Source: Peromyscus leucopus
Lineage: Eukaryota; Chordata; Mammalia; Rodentia; Cricetidae
Length of the DNA stretch: 64,000 bases
NCBI RefSeq assembly: GCF_004664715.2
Contig: NC_051066.1
Coordinates: forward strand, 78,878,735 to 78,942,734
Direction of reading: 5' to 3'
Made by a program: the position numbers and the translations under genes. Shown in pieces: positions 1-11,479 of the stretch; position 1 is the stretch's first letter, and the number at the start of each line of letters is the position of its first letter. A model generated the notes under the pieces. It was not told where the DNA came from and ran no database searches. It saw nothing but the letters and a program-made list of their open reading frames with translations.

Positions 1-312
1 GCTTAGTCCCCTATTGACAAAAGGTTTGGAAGGATTAGGAGGTGTGGCCCTGTTCAGTGGGTGTGGCCTTGTTAGAGGAAGTGTGCCACTGGGTGTAGGG
101 GTCAAAGCTTCAGAAGCCTTTGCCAGGTCCAGTGTCTCTCTCTCTTCCAGCTGCCTGCAGTAGCTTTCAGCTACTCCTCAGCACCACGCCTGTCTGCTTC
201 CCGCCATGATGATAATGGACTAACCCTCTGTAAGTAAACCCCCAATGAAATGTTTTCTTTTATGAGTTGCCTTGGTCATAGTGTCTCTTTACAGCGACAG
301 AACACTAAGACA
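1..312 (+). mobile_element. Dispersed LTR-like rodent repeat, 3' part
   Basis: Typical rodent repeat end: ccatgatgataatggacta, then ttgccttggtcatagtgtc and ..aacactaagaca. The same family recurs in reverse at 12020-12370. It is cut by the window start. I cannot name the family without a repeat library. Confidence 0.6.
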
Positions 313-374
313 AGATTTTATTTGTTTTTGGCAAGAGGAGCTAGCTAAGAGGAAGAGAGAGCACATTTAAGAGG

Positions 375-612
375 AAGGGGGTACTTGGAGAAATAGTTCA
401 GCATCAAAGAGCACATACTGATCTTCCAGAGAACCCAGGTTTGGTTCCCAGCACACACATGAGGCAGCTTCTGGCCACCTGTAACTTCGGCTCTAAGTGA
501 CTCACCTACCTATTCTGCCCTTCACAGACATCTGCACTCACACGCACATACCCCAATCCAGATACACACAACTCACATATAATTTAAAGAATAAAATAAA
601 TCTTAAAAAAAA
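375..612 (+). mobile_element. B2-type SINE, diverged
   Basis: tRNA-like head (gagaaatagttcagcatcaa..ttggttcccagcac), the (ca)-rich middle and an A-rich tail aataaaataaatcttaaaa. Confidence 0.7.
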
Positions 613-692
613 ATAAGAGAAAAGTGGGAAATTGATGGAGCATAAGGATGTACATGAACGAGGCAGGCCCACAATACAGTTGATATTAAAAA

Positions 693-785
693 CAGAGATG
701 ATGGCTGGGGTGAGACTTGGTGGTATAGCACTTGCCTGAACACACCTGAGGCTCTGGATTGGATTCCCAGCACTGTAAAACAATA
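693..785 (+). mobile_element. ID-like SINE
   Basis: Short tRNA-derived sequence (gtggtatagcacttgcctga .. attcccagcactgtaaaaca) with A-rich end, matching the ID element layout. Confidence 0.6.
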
Positions 786-789
786 AGGA

Positions 790-3340
790 CGACGTCAGCG
801 CCTACTGCAGAGGACTGTTATGGGCATCGGGTGAGTTCATTCACATGACACAGAACAGTTAATACACAGCATGGCACACAGCTCACGGCAGATGCTAAGT
901 AAGAGATAATGGTGCTGATGTTGATGCTGATGGCGGTAGTCATGACGAAAGCCTTGAGGGGACAGGAAAGATGAGGCCCACAGGTAGACACAGGGGCACT
1001 CATGTGAGAATTCTTTCCTCGTGAGAGGTAAATAAAGTCTACCCTCTCCTTTTAAAGTCCCAAGTGACAAACCACTGTATTCTACCAAAATTCAACCTGG
1101 GGAAGCAGTGGGTTTACAAGGCACAGGTGTGGGGGTAGCTACAGGCTTGTAGGGGAACCCAAAGTAGCCACACTGGAAAGTCTTCAACATGAGTGATGGT
1201 TTCCCCATAGACACATAGATGGAGTGCCTCTCAGTTAACCTTCCCCAGCCTATGCACCTCCAAGACCCCCAGCCTACTATGCGCAATTAGGGGAGAATTA
1301 TATCCAAATGGTTGGAAGGTACAGGAGGGAGCCTCTGAAATCTCAGGCGAGGGACCGGTGTCTTTTCCCACCCACTCCCTCTCTGAGGGATGGTCAACAG
1401 TCCAACAGAGGCCAGATCTCAGGGGTCATCTGCAAATAGTCACAGCTGCTATGATAATGTTTTGCTTGGAGGACAGGTGGGAATGAGAGATAAAGAGACA
1501 GGAACACCCTGGAGACAGGGAGATGGAGAAAGAAGAAAATCGCAGCAGGGGTGGGTGTGGGGTATAGAAAATGTTCAAATGAGTGGGACAAGGAAGAGGT
1601 AGTGCTGCCCTTAGCCTCCAGCCAGAGACCACCCTTTAGCCTCCGCCTGAGGTCGGACCCACGCTTCCCACTGGTGCGGAAATCCCGAGGGTCACAGAGT
1701 GTGCGTTCTCAGTCCCTGTCCCTCCTACTGACTCATTTAACTGGAATGTCTTGTCCCCGTGATAGGGTGTCCACAGCCAGGAGCAGTCCCTTCCGGTCAT
1801 ATTGTCCCTCACGTCATCCCGAGAGCAGGCGGCAGCTCAGGTGTGCACACCCTAGTCTCAGAGTTGGCATAGACCAACCGGGCTGGAGCGTGGGGCAGTG
1901 GTGTCTGCGTGTATGCTTTAGAGTTTCCTCATGGCGATGGCTGGAGTTAGGCTGGCGAGAATTGGGTGGGCAGGTGTTCTGAGAAAGGCACGGGGTGCCT
2001 AGGTGGCAGGAGGATATTCCTCCCCTTCCATTGGGTGTCCTGTATGGCAACCACTGCCGTGGTGTGTTCCCTCCCTGTCAGTGTCTCTCTTGGACCCCAG
2101 AACCTTAAGTTCCCCGGTTAACCAGTTGCATTGATACAAAAAAGGGGAGGGGAGGCAATCCTTCAGTCTTAACTGTGGTAGAACTCAAGGACATGAATGA
2201 AATAGTTGAGAAACCAGTACCCACATCATCTATTCCCAAGGAGCACTTCGCTCTCTGAGCTTGGTTTCAGCCCAACAGGAGACACCTCCAGGAGTGGGTG
2301 CCACCGGAAACTCTGGGACCTGCTTCGAGTCTACTTAGCCCCAAAGGCGAGGCCGTCCCATCTGCACATCTTCCAGCCTCCTGAGAGTTCCTTTCCCGAG
2401 GGACAGCTAGGGTGACCTCGCCCGAATGGACGAACCAGATGCCAGGAATCCCAAGAAGCTTCAGAGGTGGTCTACAGCTGCTGCGGCTGCGGCGGCTGCG
2501 CTGCACCAGTCCCCAGGCGCCTAGCGCCACCTTCTGGACATCGCTGGTCACTTTGCCCCTACAAATGTGAGGGACCAAAGAGGAACAAACAGCTTGGCTT
2601 GATGGGAGAGGCTGGGGACATTAGAGGGTGACCCAGAGTGAAGAGCCAAGGCCCAGCGATGACTCCAGGCTTAATGCTGAGGCTCCTCTCTAGGACCTCA
2701 TCTGGTCACAGTGCGCGGCAGGTTTTCCCTGGAGGCCACCACCGGAGCCTCCAAGCACAGTGTTCTCCTACATCCAGTCAGCCTGCCTGGAAATGTACTT
2801 CTAGCTGGGTCCCATAAGCTGGTTCTCTGCAATTAGAGAGACCATAGCCTTGGTATCTTGAAACAAATGTATGACTTGCCAACACAGAGAGCAGTGTCAT
2901 GCGTCTACATTTGCCCATGTGAGAATAGTGTGGGTGCCAACAGTGATGCACTGGGGCACAGTGAATGCCGGAGGCTCTAGAGTCAACTCCAGCACCAAAC
3001 AGGAAAATACTCAACAGGAATCCTAGTGTGGTTTAGTGGAAAGAAGACAGATGATACAGCTTGTAGCCCAGCGTTCAGGCTGTGACACCCTTTTTTAGAA
3101 AGGATAAAAAGAATGCATTACTAATATTATTTCAGCCAAGCTCCTTCATGCCTGTCCCAGTTACTGGGAGGGCGGGGCTAGTCTCTGAAAATCTCGAGTG
3201 GCTTGTAAGTAAGGCTGGGGTTTGGACAGAGAGAGGGGGGAGGGGCAGATGGTAGAGGTGAGGAAAGAGGAGACGACGGGCGGTGACTGTTGGACTTGAA
3301 CCCTGCTGCTCCTTAGTAGCAAAAGACAGGCTGGTGGTTT
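790..3340. other. Intergenic stretch without recognised gene
   Basis: Mixed unique sequence. A small GC-rich patch with GCTGCGGCTGCGGCGGCTGCG lies near 2475-2505. The open frames here (up to 143 codons) show no domain, no splice support and no conserved pattern that I recognise. Confidence 0.5.
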
Positions 3341-3472
3341 CTTGTTTTGTTTTGTTTTTGAGATGGCCTCACCCTATGGTCCAGGCTGACTTGGAACTCT
3401 ATATCTTAGGCTGACCTGTAATCTGTGGTGATCCTCCTGCCCCAGCCTCCCAAATGCTGTGGCTTCAGTCAT
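3341..3472 (-). mobile_element. Old B1-related SINE
   Basis: Diverged reverse B1: tttttgagatggcctcacc .. gtccaggctgacttggaact .. cctcccaaatgctgtgg. Confidence 0.6.
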
Positions 3473-4017
3473 GAGACACTTCACTGAACAATCATTTTTT
3501 TTTACCGTTTTGTCCACAGGGCTAAGCAGCTTCATTACAGGGGAAGAACTGACAGGAAGTGGAGATTTAGCAGGCCACGTACAAAGAAAAGGCCGTGACT
3601 TCTTCCCTACAATTTTATGGAGTGGACAGAGGCAGGCCTGCAGGAAGGGTGGGATACTCTTGTGTCCCAGGCAGAATCCAGCCAGAATTGTCCTGGGAAG
3701 CCTAAGGAGGAGCCCTGGAATGTGTCCCGAGGGGCTCTAAGCCCAGCCTCCGCTGACTTCTGACTAAAGAAGCAGAAAAGTACCGGCTTGGGTGTCTGGT
3801 AGCAGCCTGTGCCTCCACCCCGCCGGCCCACCTCCCACAAGCTCAGCCAGAAAGGTTTGCCTGTGAGAAAATCCATGGTACTTATGAGGCCCCTAGGTAA
3901 GGGGGTGACTCCAAGTGGCTTTGTGGGAACACAAGTATAGTGATTGCAAGTACTCAGCCTTTAGCTTGGTGTGGCCTGTGGATACTCTGGTCAACACTGG
4001 TGCACAAGAACTATGTG

Positions 4018-4385
4018 TGGGTTAGTGTTAATTATCAATTTGATAAGATCTAGACTTAGCTGGGGGATGGACCTCTGAGCATGCCTGGATGGGTATTCGT
4101 GCTAGCCACAGTAGTTAGGTTTTACCACCACAGTCAAACTACTGTGGCTAGCGCGATTCTGTGGCAGGGAATCCTGGACTGTATAGGGTGGAGAAAGGTT
4201 ACCGAGCACTACCAAGCTTGAATTCACCACTCTCTGCTTCTTAGCTACCAATGCAATGTGACCAGCTCCCTCAGGCTTGGCCACTGTGACCTCCCCACCG
4301 TGATGGGCTGTGGACCTGGAGCTGTGAGCTGAATCAACGCTTTCTCCCTGACGTGGCTTCTGTCAGAGTATGTTATCACATCCAG
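4018..4385 (+). mobile_element. Dispersed rodent repeat related to the 'gtcaacttgaca' family
   Basis: Starts ttaattatcaatttgataag and runs to gcttctgtcagagtatgttatcaca; a familiar repeat type in rodent DNA. The family name is not assigned. It contains the inverted repeat at 4101. Confidence 0.5.
4101..4152. repeat. Perfect 16-bp inverted repeat with 20-nt loop
   Basis: Arms gctagccacagtagtt (4101-4116) and aactactgtggctagc (4137-4152) are exact reverse complements around a 20-nt spacer. Confidence 0.95.
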
Positions 4386-4689
4386 ACAAAGCGCCTTTAA
4401 CACAATGTGCACACCTGAGCACTCACTTCTCATTCCGTCATGAACTTGGTCATTACGCAGGGGAGATTTCTCCAGTCACACCCAGCCATGCAAGTGGAAG
4501 TAGGGAGCGGAGAGCCCATCCTGGCTGGCACTGTAATCTTCTGGATGCGTTCAAGGACCAAAGTTGCGGGGTGTATGGGCCACTGATTACAACCAAGAAC
4601 CCTGGAACCCAAGCAGTGTGTGACAGAAAAGTGGTGAGGACACGTCAGAAAAACTATACCGTGTACCACACGGCCAACATGGGCATCAA

Positions 4690-4691
<2 letters not shown>

Positions 4692-4741
<50 letters not shown>

Positions 4742-4745
4742 CACG
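4692..4745. repeat. (CA)n microsatellite
   Basis: About 27 CA units with one CG interruption near the end. Confidence 0.97.
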
Positions 4746-5127
4746 GTGTTGCTGTGACCAGGCATTTCTGGTCTGTAAGCCACTCTCGGGGCCGGGACTA
4801 GGGAAACCTCCTCACACTCACAACCAATTTCACAGCCTTTAACCTCTAGTAGGCACAGGGGGCATGGTGTTGTGTGGCCATTCACCTTCTGTTTAGGGGG
4901 GCTCTCTCATCCCCGCCTCCTCCATTTTTACACATCTGACCATTGGAGAAGGATACTGAGATCTAGATATGGGTCCTAATCAACCCTGCCCAGGTTGCAG
5001 GGATCCATCAAGCATGTTCCCTAGGTCTGGCATGGCTGATGCTAATTCACACGTTGAATATGCTGTTTGGGAGCTATGGAACATTGAGCACATTCATGCC
5101 ACACTTTCCGTATGTGCAGGGATATGG

Positions 5128-5289
5128 ATTTTTGTTTTGTTTTGCTTTTGAGATTGGGTTTCTCTATGTAACCACCCTGGCTGTCCTGGAACTTGCTCAG
5201 TAGACCAGGCTGGCCTTGAACTCAGAGATCCACCTGCCTCTGCCTCCCTGGTGCTGGGATTAAAGGGGGTGCCCCACCACTACCTCGCT
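5128..5289 (-). mobile_element. B1 SINE with target-site duplication
   Basis: Full reverse B1 (ttgggtttctctatgtaac .. gtgctgggattaaaggg). Flanks gtgcagggatatgg (5114-5127) and gtgcagggttatgg (5290-5303) match at 13 of 14 bases. Confidence 0.9.
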
Positions 5290-5789
5290 GTGCAGGGTTA
5301 TGGAAACCAACCATGGACACTGTCCTTCCCTGTCCTGTCTTTCCATCTGCTTCAGGGGAAAGATTCAGAATCACACACGCTCTGAAGGTGTAACCCAGGG
5401 CCTTCTTCCCAGGAGGGCTGAGAGTACAAATGACGCCTGAAGGCCCTCCCTGCAGCTCCAGCTTCCGGAAGACTTCAGACGCAGAACTGCTGTCAGTACT
5501 GCCTCCGTGTCAAACATCTCCTCTCCTCTCCATAAGAAGCACCTGGCATCGAAACCGTGAAAGAGGGATGGCCTTTGAGCCAGATATCCAACTCCTTCGA
5601 ACCTCAGTGCTCCCTGTTGGGGCCGCGGAGCAGAGGGGTCTCCGTACTCCAGAGCCAGGGTCTTGTGGTTCAAAAGCCTCCACTCAACTGATTTAGTGAG
5701 CTTCATATGAATGAGATGAAAGGTTATTCAGAAGCATCAGCTTTCCAGCGGCACTCTGGGCTGGTCACTGTGTGAACGGCTACTGGAAA

Positions 5790-6030
5790 CTGGTAGGTGT
5801 GTCTTTAGCAGATGTGATGGTTAACACTGACTGTCGACTTGACAGACTCTGGATCACAAGACAAACCTCTGGGTCCATCTATCAGGGTGTTTTCTCTATT
5901 GGCTTAACTGAAGTCGGAAGACATACACTAAATGTGGGTGGTCCTAGATGGCGTAAAAAGGAGCAAGCCAGTGACTGTACCAGGCTTTTTCTTCGGGGCC
6001 ACCAACCAACACCCAAACTATGACACAGGG
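5790..6030 (+). mobile_element. Old dispersed repeat ('gtcgacttgacagactctgg' type)
   Basis: Sequence gatggttaacactgactgtc .. acaaacctctgggtccat .. ctaaatgtgggtgg has the layout of an old, widely dispersed rodent repeat. Family not assigned. Confidence 0.5.
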
Positions 6031-6033
6031 ACT

Positions 6034-6180
6034 TGTTAGTTGTCAATGCTCAGCCTTATCCTAGCTTTTATAAAATCTGTTTCCCTTTATCCACACTTTG
6101 CCTCAGGGATTTTTCTTCTTTCTCTCTTCCTTCCTTCCTTCCTTCCTTCCTTCCTTCCTTCCTTCCTTCCTTCCTTCGTC

Positions 6181-6251
<71 letters not shown>

Positions 6252-6672
6252 GTATGCCTTTCTTTCCTGCTGTCTCTGTGTCTGTCTGTCTGGCAGCTAC
6301 CTGGTTTCTGACCCCAGGCATGTCCCCCTCTTTCTCCTTGTTCTCTTTTCCTTTCTTCTCTCTTCTCTCCTTTCCCTAGCTTTCTCTTCTATCTATTCTC
6401 TCTGCCCACCAGCCCCACCTATCCCTCTCCTGCCTAGCTATTGGCCATTCAGCTTTTTATTAGACCAATCAGATACCTTAGGCAGGCAAGGTGAAACAAA
6501 TGCAATACATCTTTACATAATTGAACAAATGCAGCATGAACAAATGCAACACATCTTTGCATCATTAACAAAGGCAGCAGAAACAAATGGAACACACCTT
6601 CACATAGTTAAAGAAATATTCCACAGCATAAACAATTGCAACACATCTTTGTCTAGTTAAAATATCCCACAA
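6034..6672 (+). mobile_element. Solo-LTR-like element with an internal pyrimidine microsatellite
   Basis: Shares with the LTR at 41409 the blocks tgcctagctattggccattc, tttttattagaccaatcaga and the acaaatgcaacacatcttt repeats, ending tatcccaca. The first ~80 bp of the family are missing. The U3-like pyrimidine-rich part has expanded into the 6127-6249 simple repeat. It looks like a class II (ERVK-like) LTR with no internal retroviral genes. Confidence 0.65.
6127..6249. repeat. (TTCC)n-(TTTC)n pyrimidine microsatellite
   Basis: About 12 TTCC units, a short junction (gtctc), then about 17 TTTC units: over 120 bp of nearly pure pyrimidine on the + strand. Confidence 0.97.
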
Positions 6673-6903
6673 GTGACAACTTTCATCTCTCTTCTTCCTG
6701 CTTCCTCCCTGCAGACATAATGTGACCAGCCTTTCCTTCTCCACGGTGCTGGCTTTTTTGTTTGTTTGTTTTTTTGGGGGGGTTATTGTTTTGTTTTTTG
6801 GTCAACTTGACATAAGCTGGAGTCATTTGGGAAGAGGAAGCCTCCGCTGACGAATTGCCTTCTTCAGATAAGCCTGTGGAAAAGTCTGTGGAATGTTTTC
6901 TTG

Positions 6904-7054
6904 TTTTTGTTTTTCGAGACAGGGTTTCTCTGTGAAGCTTTGTGCCTTTCCTGGATCTCGCTCTGTAGACCAGGCTGGCCTCAAACTCACAAAGATCCGC
7001 CTGCCTCTGCCTCTCGAGTGCTGGGATTAAAGGCATGCACCACCACTGCCCTGC
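6904..7054 (-). mobile_element. B1 SINE with 14-bp target-site duplication
   Basis: Reverse B1 with the ctttgtgcctttcctggat variant. It is flanked by perfect copies of ggaatgttttcttg at 6890-6903 and 7055-7068. Confidence 0.93.
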
Positions 7055-7100
7055 GGAATGTTTTCTTGATTGATGATTGGTGTGGGAGGGCTCAGCCAGC

Positions 7101-7164
7101 CCTGGGCAGGAGGTTCTGGACAGGTGGTTCTGGACAGGCGGTTTTGGGCAGGTGGTTCCTCCAT
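7101..7164. repeat. 14-bp minisatellite, about 4 units
   Basis: Unit close to ggttctggacaggt repeated with small changes (ggttttgggcaggt as the fourth). Confidence 0.85.
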
Positions 7165-7299
7165 GGTCTCTGCTTCAGTTCCTGGCTCAGCTTCCCTCAA
7201 TGATGAACTGTAGCATGAAAGCCAAATTAGACTCTTCCCCAAAATGCTTTTGTAATGATGTGTATCACAGCAACAGAGAGACTAACTAGAATGCAAGTT

Positions 7300-8880
7300 A
7301 TGATAGACTGTCTCTCCCTGAACTGTAAGCCAAACCAAACCCTTTATTTCTTGGGTCTATTGTCAAATATTTGGACACAGTAACACGAAAAGCAATGAAT
7401 ACAGTACTGAACACCTTTTTAAAACCATAAGTTTCAGAGTTGACTTTGGCAAGTTGAATGTCCATAAAGACAGATACCTAGGTGTTGGAACATAGTCCAA
7501 GAACGGGGTCAGGTGAGAAGAATTCAGAGTGCTTGTGAGAAAACTCCAAGGAAACAAGACAATGGTTTTGTGACTTCAGTTTCTTCAAAAACACAAAATT
7601 GTTCTTAGAATGTGTTTTTGTGTTCCTTCTAGGTAGAGTGGATAGCAGGGAGTTTACTTCAGATTATTCACTACAACTGGCTATTGTTATTTATTTGCCT
7701 GTATGGAAAAACATCTTTTTTTTTTTTTTTGTTATGCACGGCTTCCATGTGTGGCTTGTCCACCACGTCTGGGTAGCCTGCATCATACTGCTTATCCACC
7801 ACATGAAGCTTGTCCTTGTGGTTGGACTCTTTACTTATGTGACTCTACTTAACTCTCAGAGTGTAAATTACTTGATGCCCTGAATAAAGTTAGCTATTGC
7901 GTGAGACTTTAGTCTGCCTCATTTATCGGCTCCATTCTCCTGGGTCCTACTGCCTCTAGAGCAGAAAATGCCTGGCAGTGCAGACGTTTTGTTACTTAGG
8001 CCTGGGAAGACCCAAATAAGAATGCCTTCTGTGTAAAATCCACAAGACATCAAAACTGGAGGAGTGGCAGACATTCATGAAGTCCCCCAGGAAAGCTGGT
8101 GGTCCCTGGGATGAGTTTGGAGCTGACATCCTTTTTAGTAGGGAGATCAGGCTGGGCATCTTGCAGGAAGCCAGCCTGGTGCATTCCCCAGTCCCCCAAC
8201 ACTTGGTAGTCCAAGATAAACACAAGTTTACAGCTGTCCCAGCGGAAGGTTCTGGCATGAGAGGTGCTGGGACTGAGATGGTGAATGGAAGCTGGAGAGA
8301 CGGGTCCGGAGCATAGGAGACCATGTCCTAATGTTTCTGAAAACTCAGAAGCACAGTGCTGGGTAAGACCCAGAGTCACTGGGGAGGGGACCTGGAAAGA
8401 AAAGGCCAGAGGGAAACAGAGAGGGACTGTGTCAGACGACCAAGACTCTTCTCTGCGAGGTCTCAGAAGACGTTACTGATGGGGTTCAATAAAGAACCCC
8501 ATTGGCAGGGTGCTGGGTCATCTCTGCAGAATCGGCAGAGTTGCAAAGTTGAACCAGGCCTTAGGATTAAATCAAAAGATAGGCATTATGTCAGGACCCT
8601 GGAGGCCGTAGAGGCAAAACACAGGACTGTAGAACCAAGAGGGTGAGGTGCAGGAAAAGTCCAGATGGGTGAATAGATGTCCGGCTGGGAATTCAAGTAT
8701 GCTGTGTCCACAGTTGTGGCTGGAGCCCTAGGGACACTTGAAAGTTTCTGCGTGCCCCTCCCTGGGTCAGATGACAGGTTGGTTGTTGCCTTGCCATGGC
8801 AGTGCCAGGGGTTCTCCTTATGGGTTCTGGCAAGGGCACTGCGTCCTTCTTTGGTTTGGTGTATTCAATATGTTCGCTGG
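7300..8880. other. Intergenic stretch without recognised gene
   Basis: A poly(T) run lies at about 7717-7731. I recognise nothing else. Open frames of 80-110 codons overlap on both strands without features of a real protein. Confidence 0.45.
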
Positions 8881-8889
8881 CCTGGTGTT

Positions 8890-9060
8890 TCTAATTTGGT
8901 TTTAATATGCCCATGGGTTCATATTTTCCCTCCACAGCTCACAAGTAGAGGTCAGAAGGCAACTTGTGGGAACCAGCTCCCCCTTCTACTATATGGACTC
9001 TAGGGATCAAACTCAAGTCACCAGGCTTGTTGACCAAAACCTACTTAGTCATCTATTGGA
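8890..9060 (-). mobile_element. B3/B4-like SINE, diverged
   Basis: Reverse SINE pattern: cacaagtagaggtcagaagg .. actctagggatcaaactcaa .. gtcaccaggcttgttgacc. Confidence 0.6.
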
Positions 9061-9064
9061 GAAT

Positions 9065-9811
9065 TTTTGCCCTTTGGGAGGATTGGGCAATGTCTAGCCT
9101 GGATAAGATCACAAGGACAAACCAAAGTTCAGTTTCACTAAAGGTCACCCTGGGGAACTTTGAGTTTATTAGGCTTTTTACAGAGCAATGGGTGAGGGAT
9201 TCTGGGCGGGCAGGGTGAGGGATTCTGCACCTAGCAGGTACAATGGCTTCCCTGTGGCTGCATAGAGAGAGCCCCCTCTCTAGCCCTTTCCTACCATATA
9301 TTCTAGCCCTTCCCTGAGACTCCAAAGCAGAGATGGCTAAATATTGAGGTGATGGTCCCCTGATCCTCCCACTCCCTCCTTCTCTGAAGGAACATCGGCA
9401 GTCAACAAGCCCAGCTACAGTGATCTTTTGCAAGCAGGCCTGCTGAACTCCTGAAGATGATGGCATTTTGGCTTGGAAATTAGTTCTGTGCAGCACCATC
9501 TCCCCGGCTGGATCTCTAGGGAGTGAATCCTTTGTCTTCTTGGGTTGCCAGCTCTTTGCATGAAGTTCTTGTCTCTGCTCATTAGTGTTTGCGGTGGCAG
9601 CCATCGCGGCCCTGGGTATTCAGCATCAGTAGATGAACTTGCTCAAAACATGCAAAGACAGGCCATCAAGCAACACTGCTCCCCCCCCCCCCAGCCTCTT
9701 TCTGTCTGGACCAGTCATCGGAAAGTACCATCCACTCTGAGGGAAGGTCTTCTATTCTCAGCTAATCTTTTCTGGAAATGCCCCTACAGACATACCCTGT
9801 CTTAGATTCAG

Positions 9812-9870
<59 letters not shown>

Positions 9871-10680
9871 TGACAGTCATTGACACATGCTGCAATCCAT
9901 AACCCCCAGTGGCTTTCCCTGCCATCCCTTTAACTCCCAGTTTTCTGCACAAAGACACCCACCTAACAGTGCTCCCTTCCAAAATGAGTGTGGAGATCGA
10001 GGGAGGCCCTGAAGTTTGGAATGAATGAGCACTGTTGATATGAGCACAGCCATGTCCAGGACCCTGACCTCAGACCCATGGGAAAATGTCCACATACTCG
10101 GAGGTGAGCCTCAGAGGGAAATGGCGAAGCCACATGTGGATGTTGATAATGTTGATGCAGAAAATGTCCACCACAGTTGAGCTCCCCTGTTCCCCCATCT
10201 TTACAATCTGAAGACTGCTTCCCTACAGGGACTACAGCTATGGAGATGAGCTAAGCTGTATACCATAAACCCTGCCTCCTCTTTGTTCAGCTGTGTGCGG
10301 TAATCCTGCCTGTCTAGTCAGCTCTACATAATAAACACACTGAACTTCCATGGTGTTGAAACTAAAAGCCCAGACTACCCAAACCCAGCTCTTTCTGTCT
10401 GTCTGTCTTTTCTTTATTCCCTCCCCCACCCCCCTTCCCTCCTAGTCAGGTCAAACTCCAAACTCTGCATCTCCATGTCTGATGTTAAAATGCTCTCCAG
10501 ACCTCCAACTCCTTTCAGCTTTGTTGACTGCAACATTTTCTGTCTTGGGCTTGTTCCACTCCCTGTTAGCACCTTTCCTTGGCAGGCATCCCATCTCTAA
10601 CATCTTGGGGTCTCCAAGGCAACCTGGGCTCCTCCTTCACAGCTTCACACAGTGATCTCTCTGGATCTCCATTCAGGGAC
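9065..10680. other. Intergenic stretch, unclassified, with a 183-codon minus-strand open frame
   Basis: The open frame 9604 to 9053 on the - strand is the longest uninterrupted one in the window. It has no recognised domain. A poly(C) run sits near 9680 and the CT microsatellite near 9813. An old unclassified repeat is possible. Confidence 0.4.
9813..9867. repeat. (CT)n microsatellite
   Basis: About 27 uninterrupted CT units. Confidence 0.97.
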
Positions 10681-10690
10681 ATGCCTGATG

Positions 10691-11170
10691 TGAAGGGGCC
10701 CCCAAATAGCTTGACCACACAGTAGCCATGACAGACTTAGGGGTCTAGACACAGCTTCTGTGACAGGCTTACTGGAAGGCAACACCCAGATCCAGGAAAA
10801 GCCTTAAGCTGATACCACCCAGGGATCTATCCAGGGGTGAGGAAGTACCTAACATCCCAAACATTCTAACCATTAGATAAGGTGGCCAGATGCCCTTGAG
10901 TCTAGCACACACCTATTTTTTGTTTTACAGACACCCCTAGACAATTGTCAGCCAGTCAGGGTCCTGGACCCTGGAAATCCCCTCCCTCCAACCTCTGCCA
11001 TGGTAAAAACTCTGCCCCACCTGAGCTCAGGGCTCTCTGCTCTCACCGCTGTGTCGGACAGACAGAGGGACCAAGCTTGGAGCTTGAAATAAAGGCTCTT
11101 TGCTTTTACATGCGGGATTCAGTCTCTGTGGTGGTCTTTTGGGGGTCCCCGTGATCTGGGCATAACATCT
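10691..11170 (+). mobile_element. Endogenous retrovirus solo LTR, ERV1 (gammaretrovirus-like)
   Basis: The U3 start tgaaggggcccccaaatagc is a TGAA-type head. Near the 3' end come a poly(A) signal in gaaataaaggctctttgc, then an R/U5-like ggggtccccgtgatctggg and cataaca. No gag, pol or env is seen nearby. The exact ends and the 4-bp duplication could not be fixed, so the limits are approximate. Confidence 0.7.
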
Positions 11171-11339
11171 GACATGCCTGGCCTCAATGACTTTCCTTAG
11201 TCTCAGAGGAATATTCCATAACCTCCCTTTTCTATCCTTAAAGCCAGAACCACATGGCTGAAGCGGCCAAGTCCCGCTGCTTCCTGGGATTGGAACATGG
11301 TGCCTCATTCAATTACATCTTCAGCTTTCTGTTTTCCAT

Positions 11340-11474
11340 GGTTTCCTTCACTGCCTAAGCTTGGCTGTCCTTGAACTTGCTCTGTAGACCAAGTTGTCCT
11401 CAAACTCAAGAGATCCAGCAGCCTCTGCCTTCCAAGTGCTGGGATGAAAGGCACATACAGTTACACCTGGTTCT
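11340..11474 (-). mobile_element. B1 SINE, diverged
   Basis: ttggctgtccttgaacttgc .. agtgctgggatgaaaggcac, without the usual gagacaggg head. Confidence 0.8.
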
Positions 11475-11479
11475 AACCT

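Larger units (their letters stand above)
6797..7290 (+). mobile_element. LTR-like dispersed repeat interrupted by a B1
   Basis: Starts gtcaacttgacataagctgg and ends tcacagcaacagagagacta, as in reverse at 62134-62518. A B1 at 6904-7054 splits it. Confidence 0.65.

Noticed and set aside
1551..1982. 143-codon + strand open frame
   Set aside because: Arg/Ser-rich chance frame; no domain, no splice sites in register, overlaps other random frames.
4370..4885. 143- and 151-codon open frames on opposite strands
   Set aside because: Both run through the CA microsatellite (Thr-His or Cys-Val repeats) and have no domain.
6040..6660. 206-codon + strand open frame with long Phe/Leu/Ser runs
   Set aside because: It is the translation of the TTCC/TTTC microsatellite inside an LTR; low complexity in all frames.
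10691..11170. Possible full provirus at the ERV1-like LTR
   Set aside because: No second LTR and no gag/pol/env-like frame within several kb; treated as a solo LTR.
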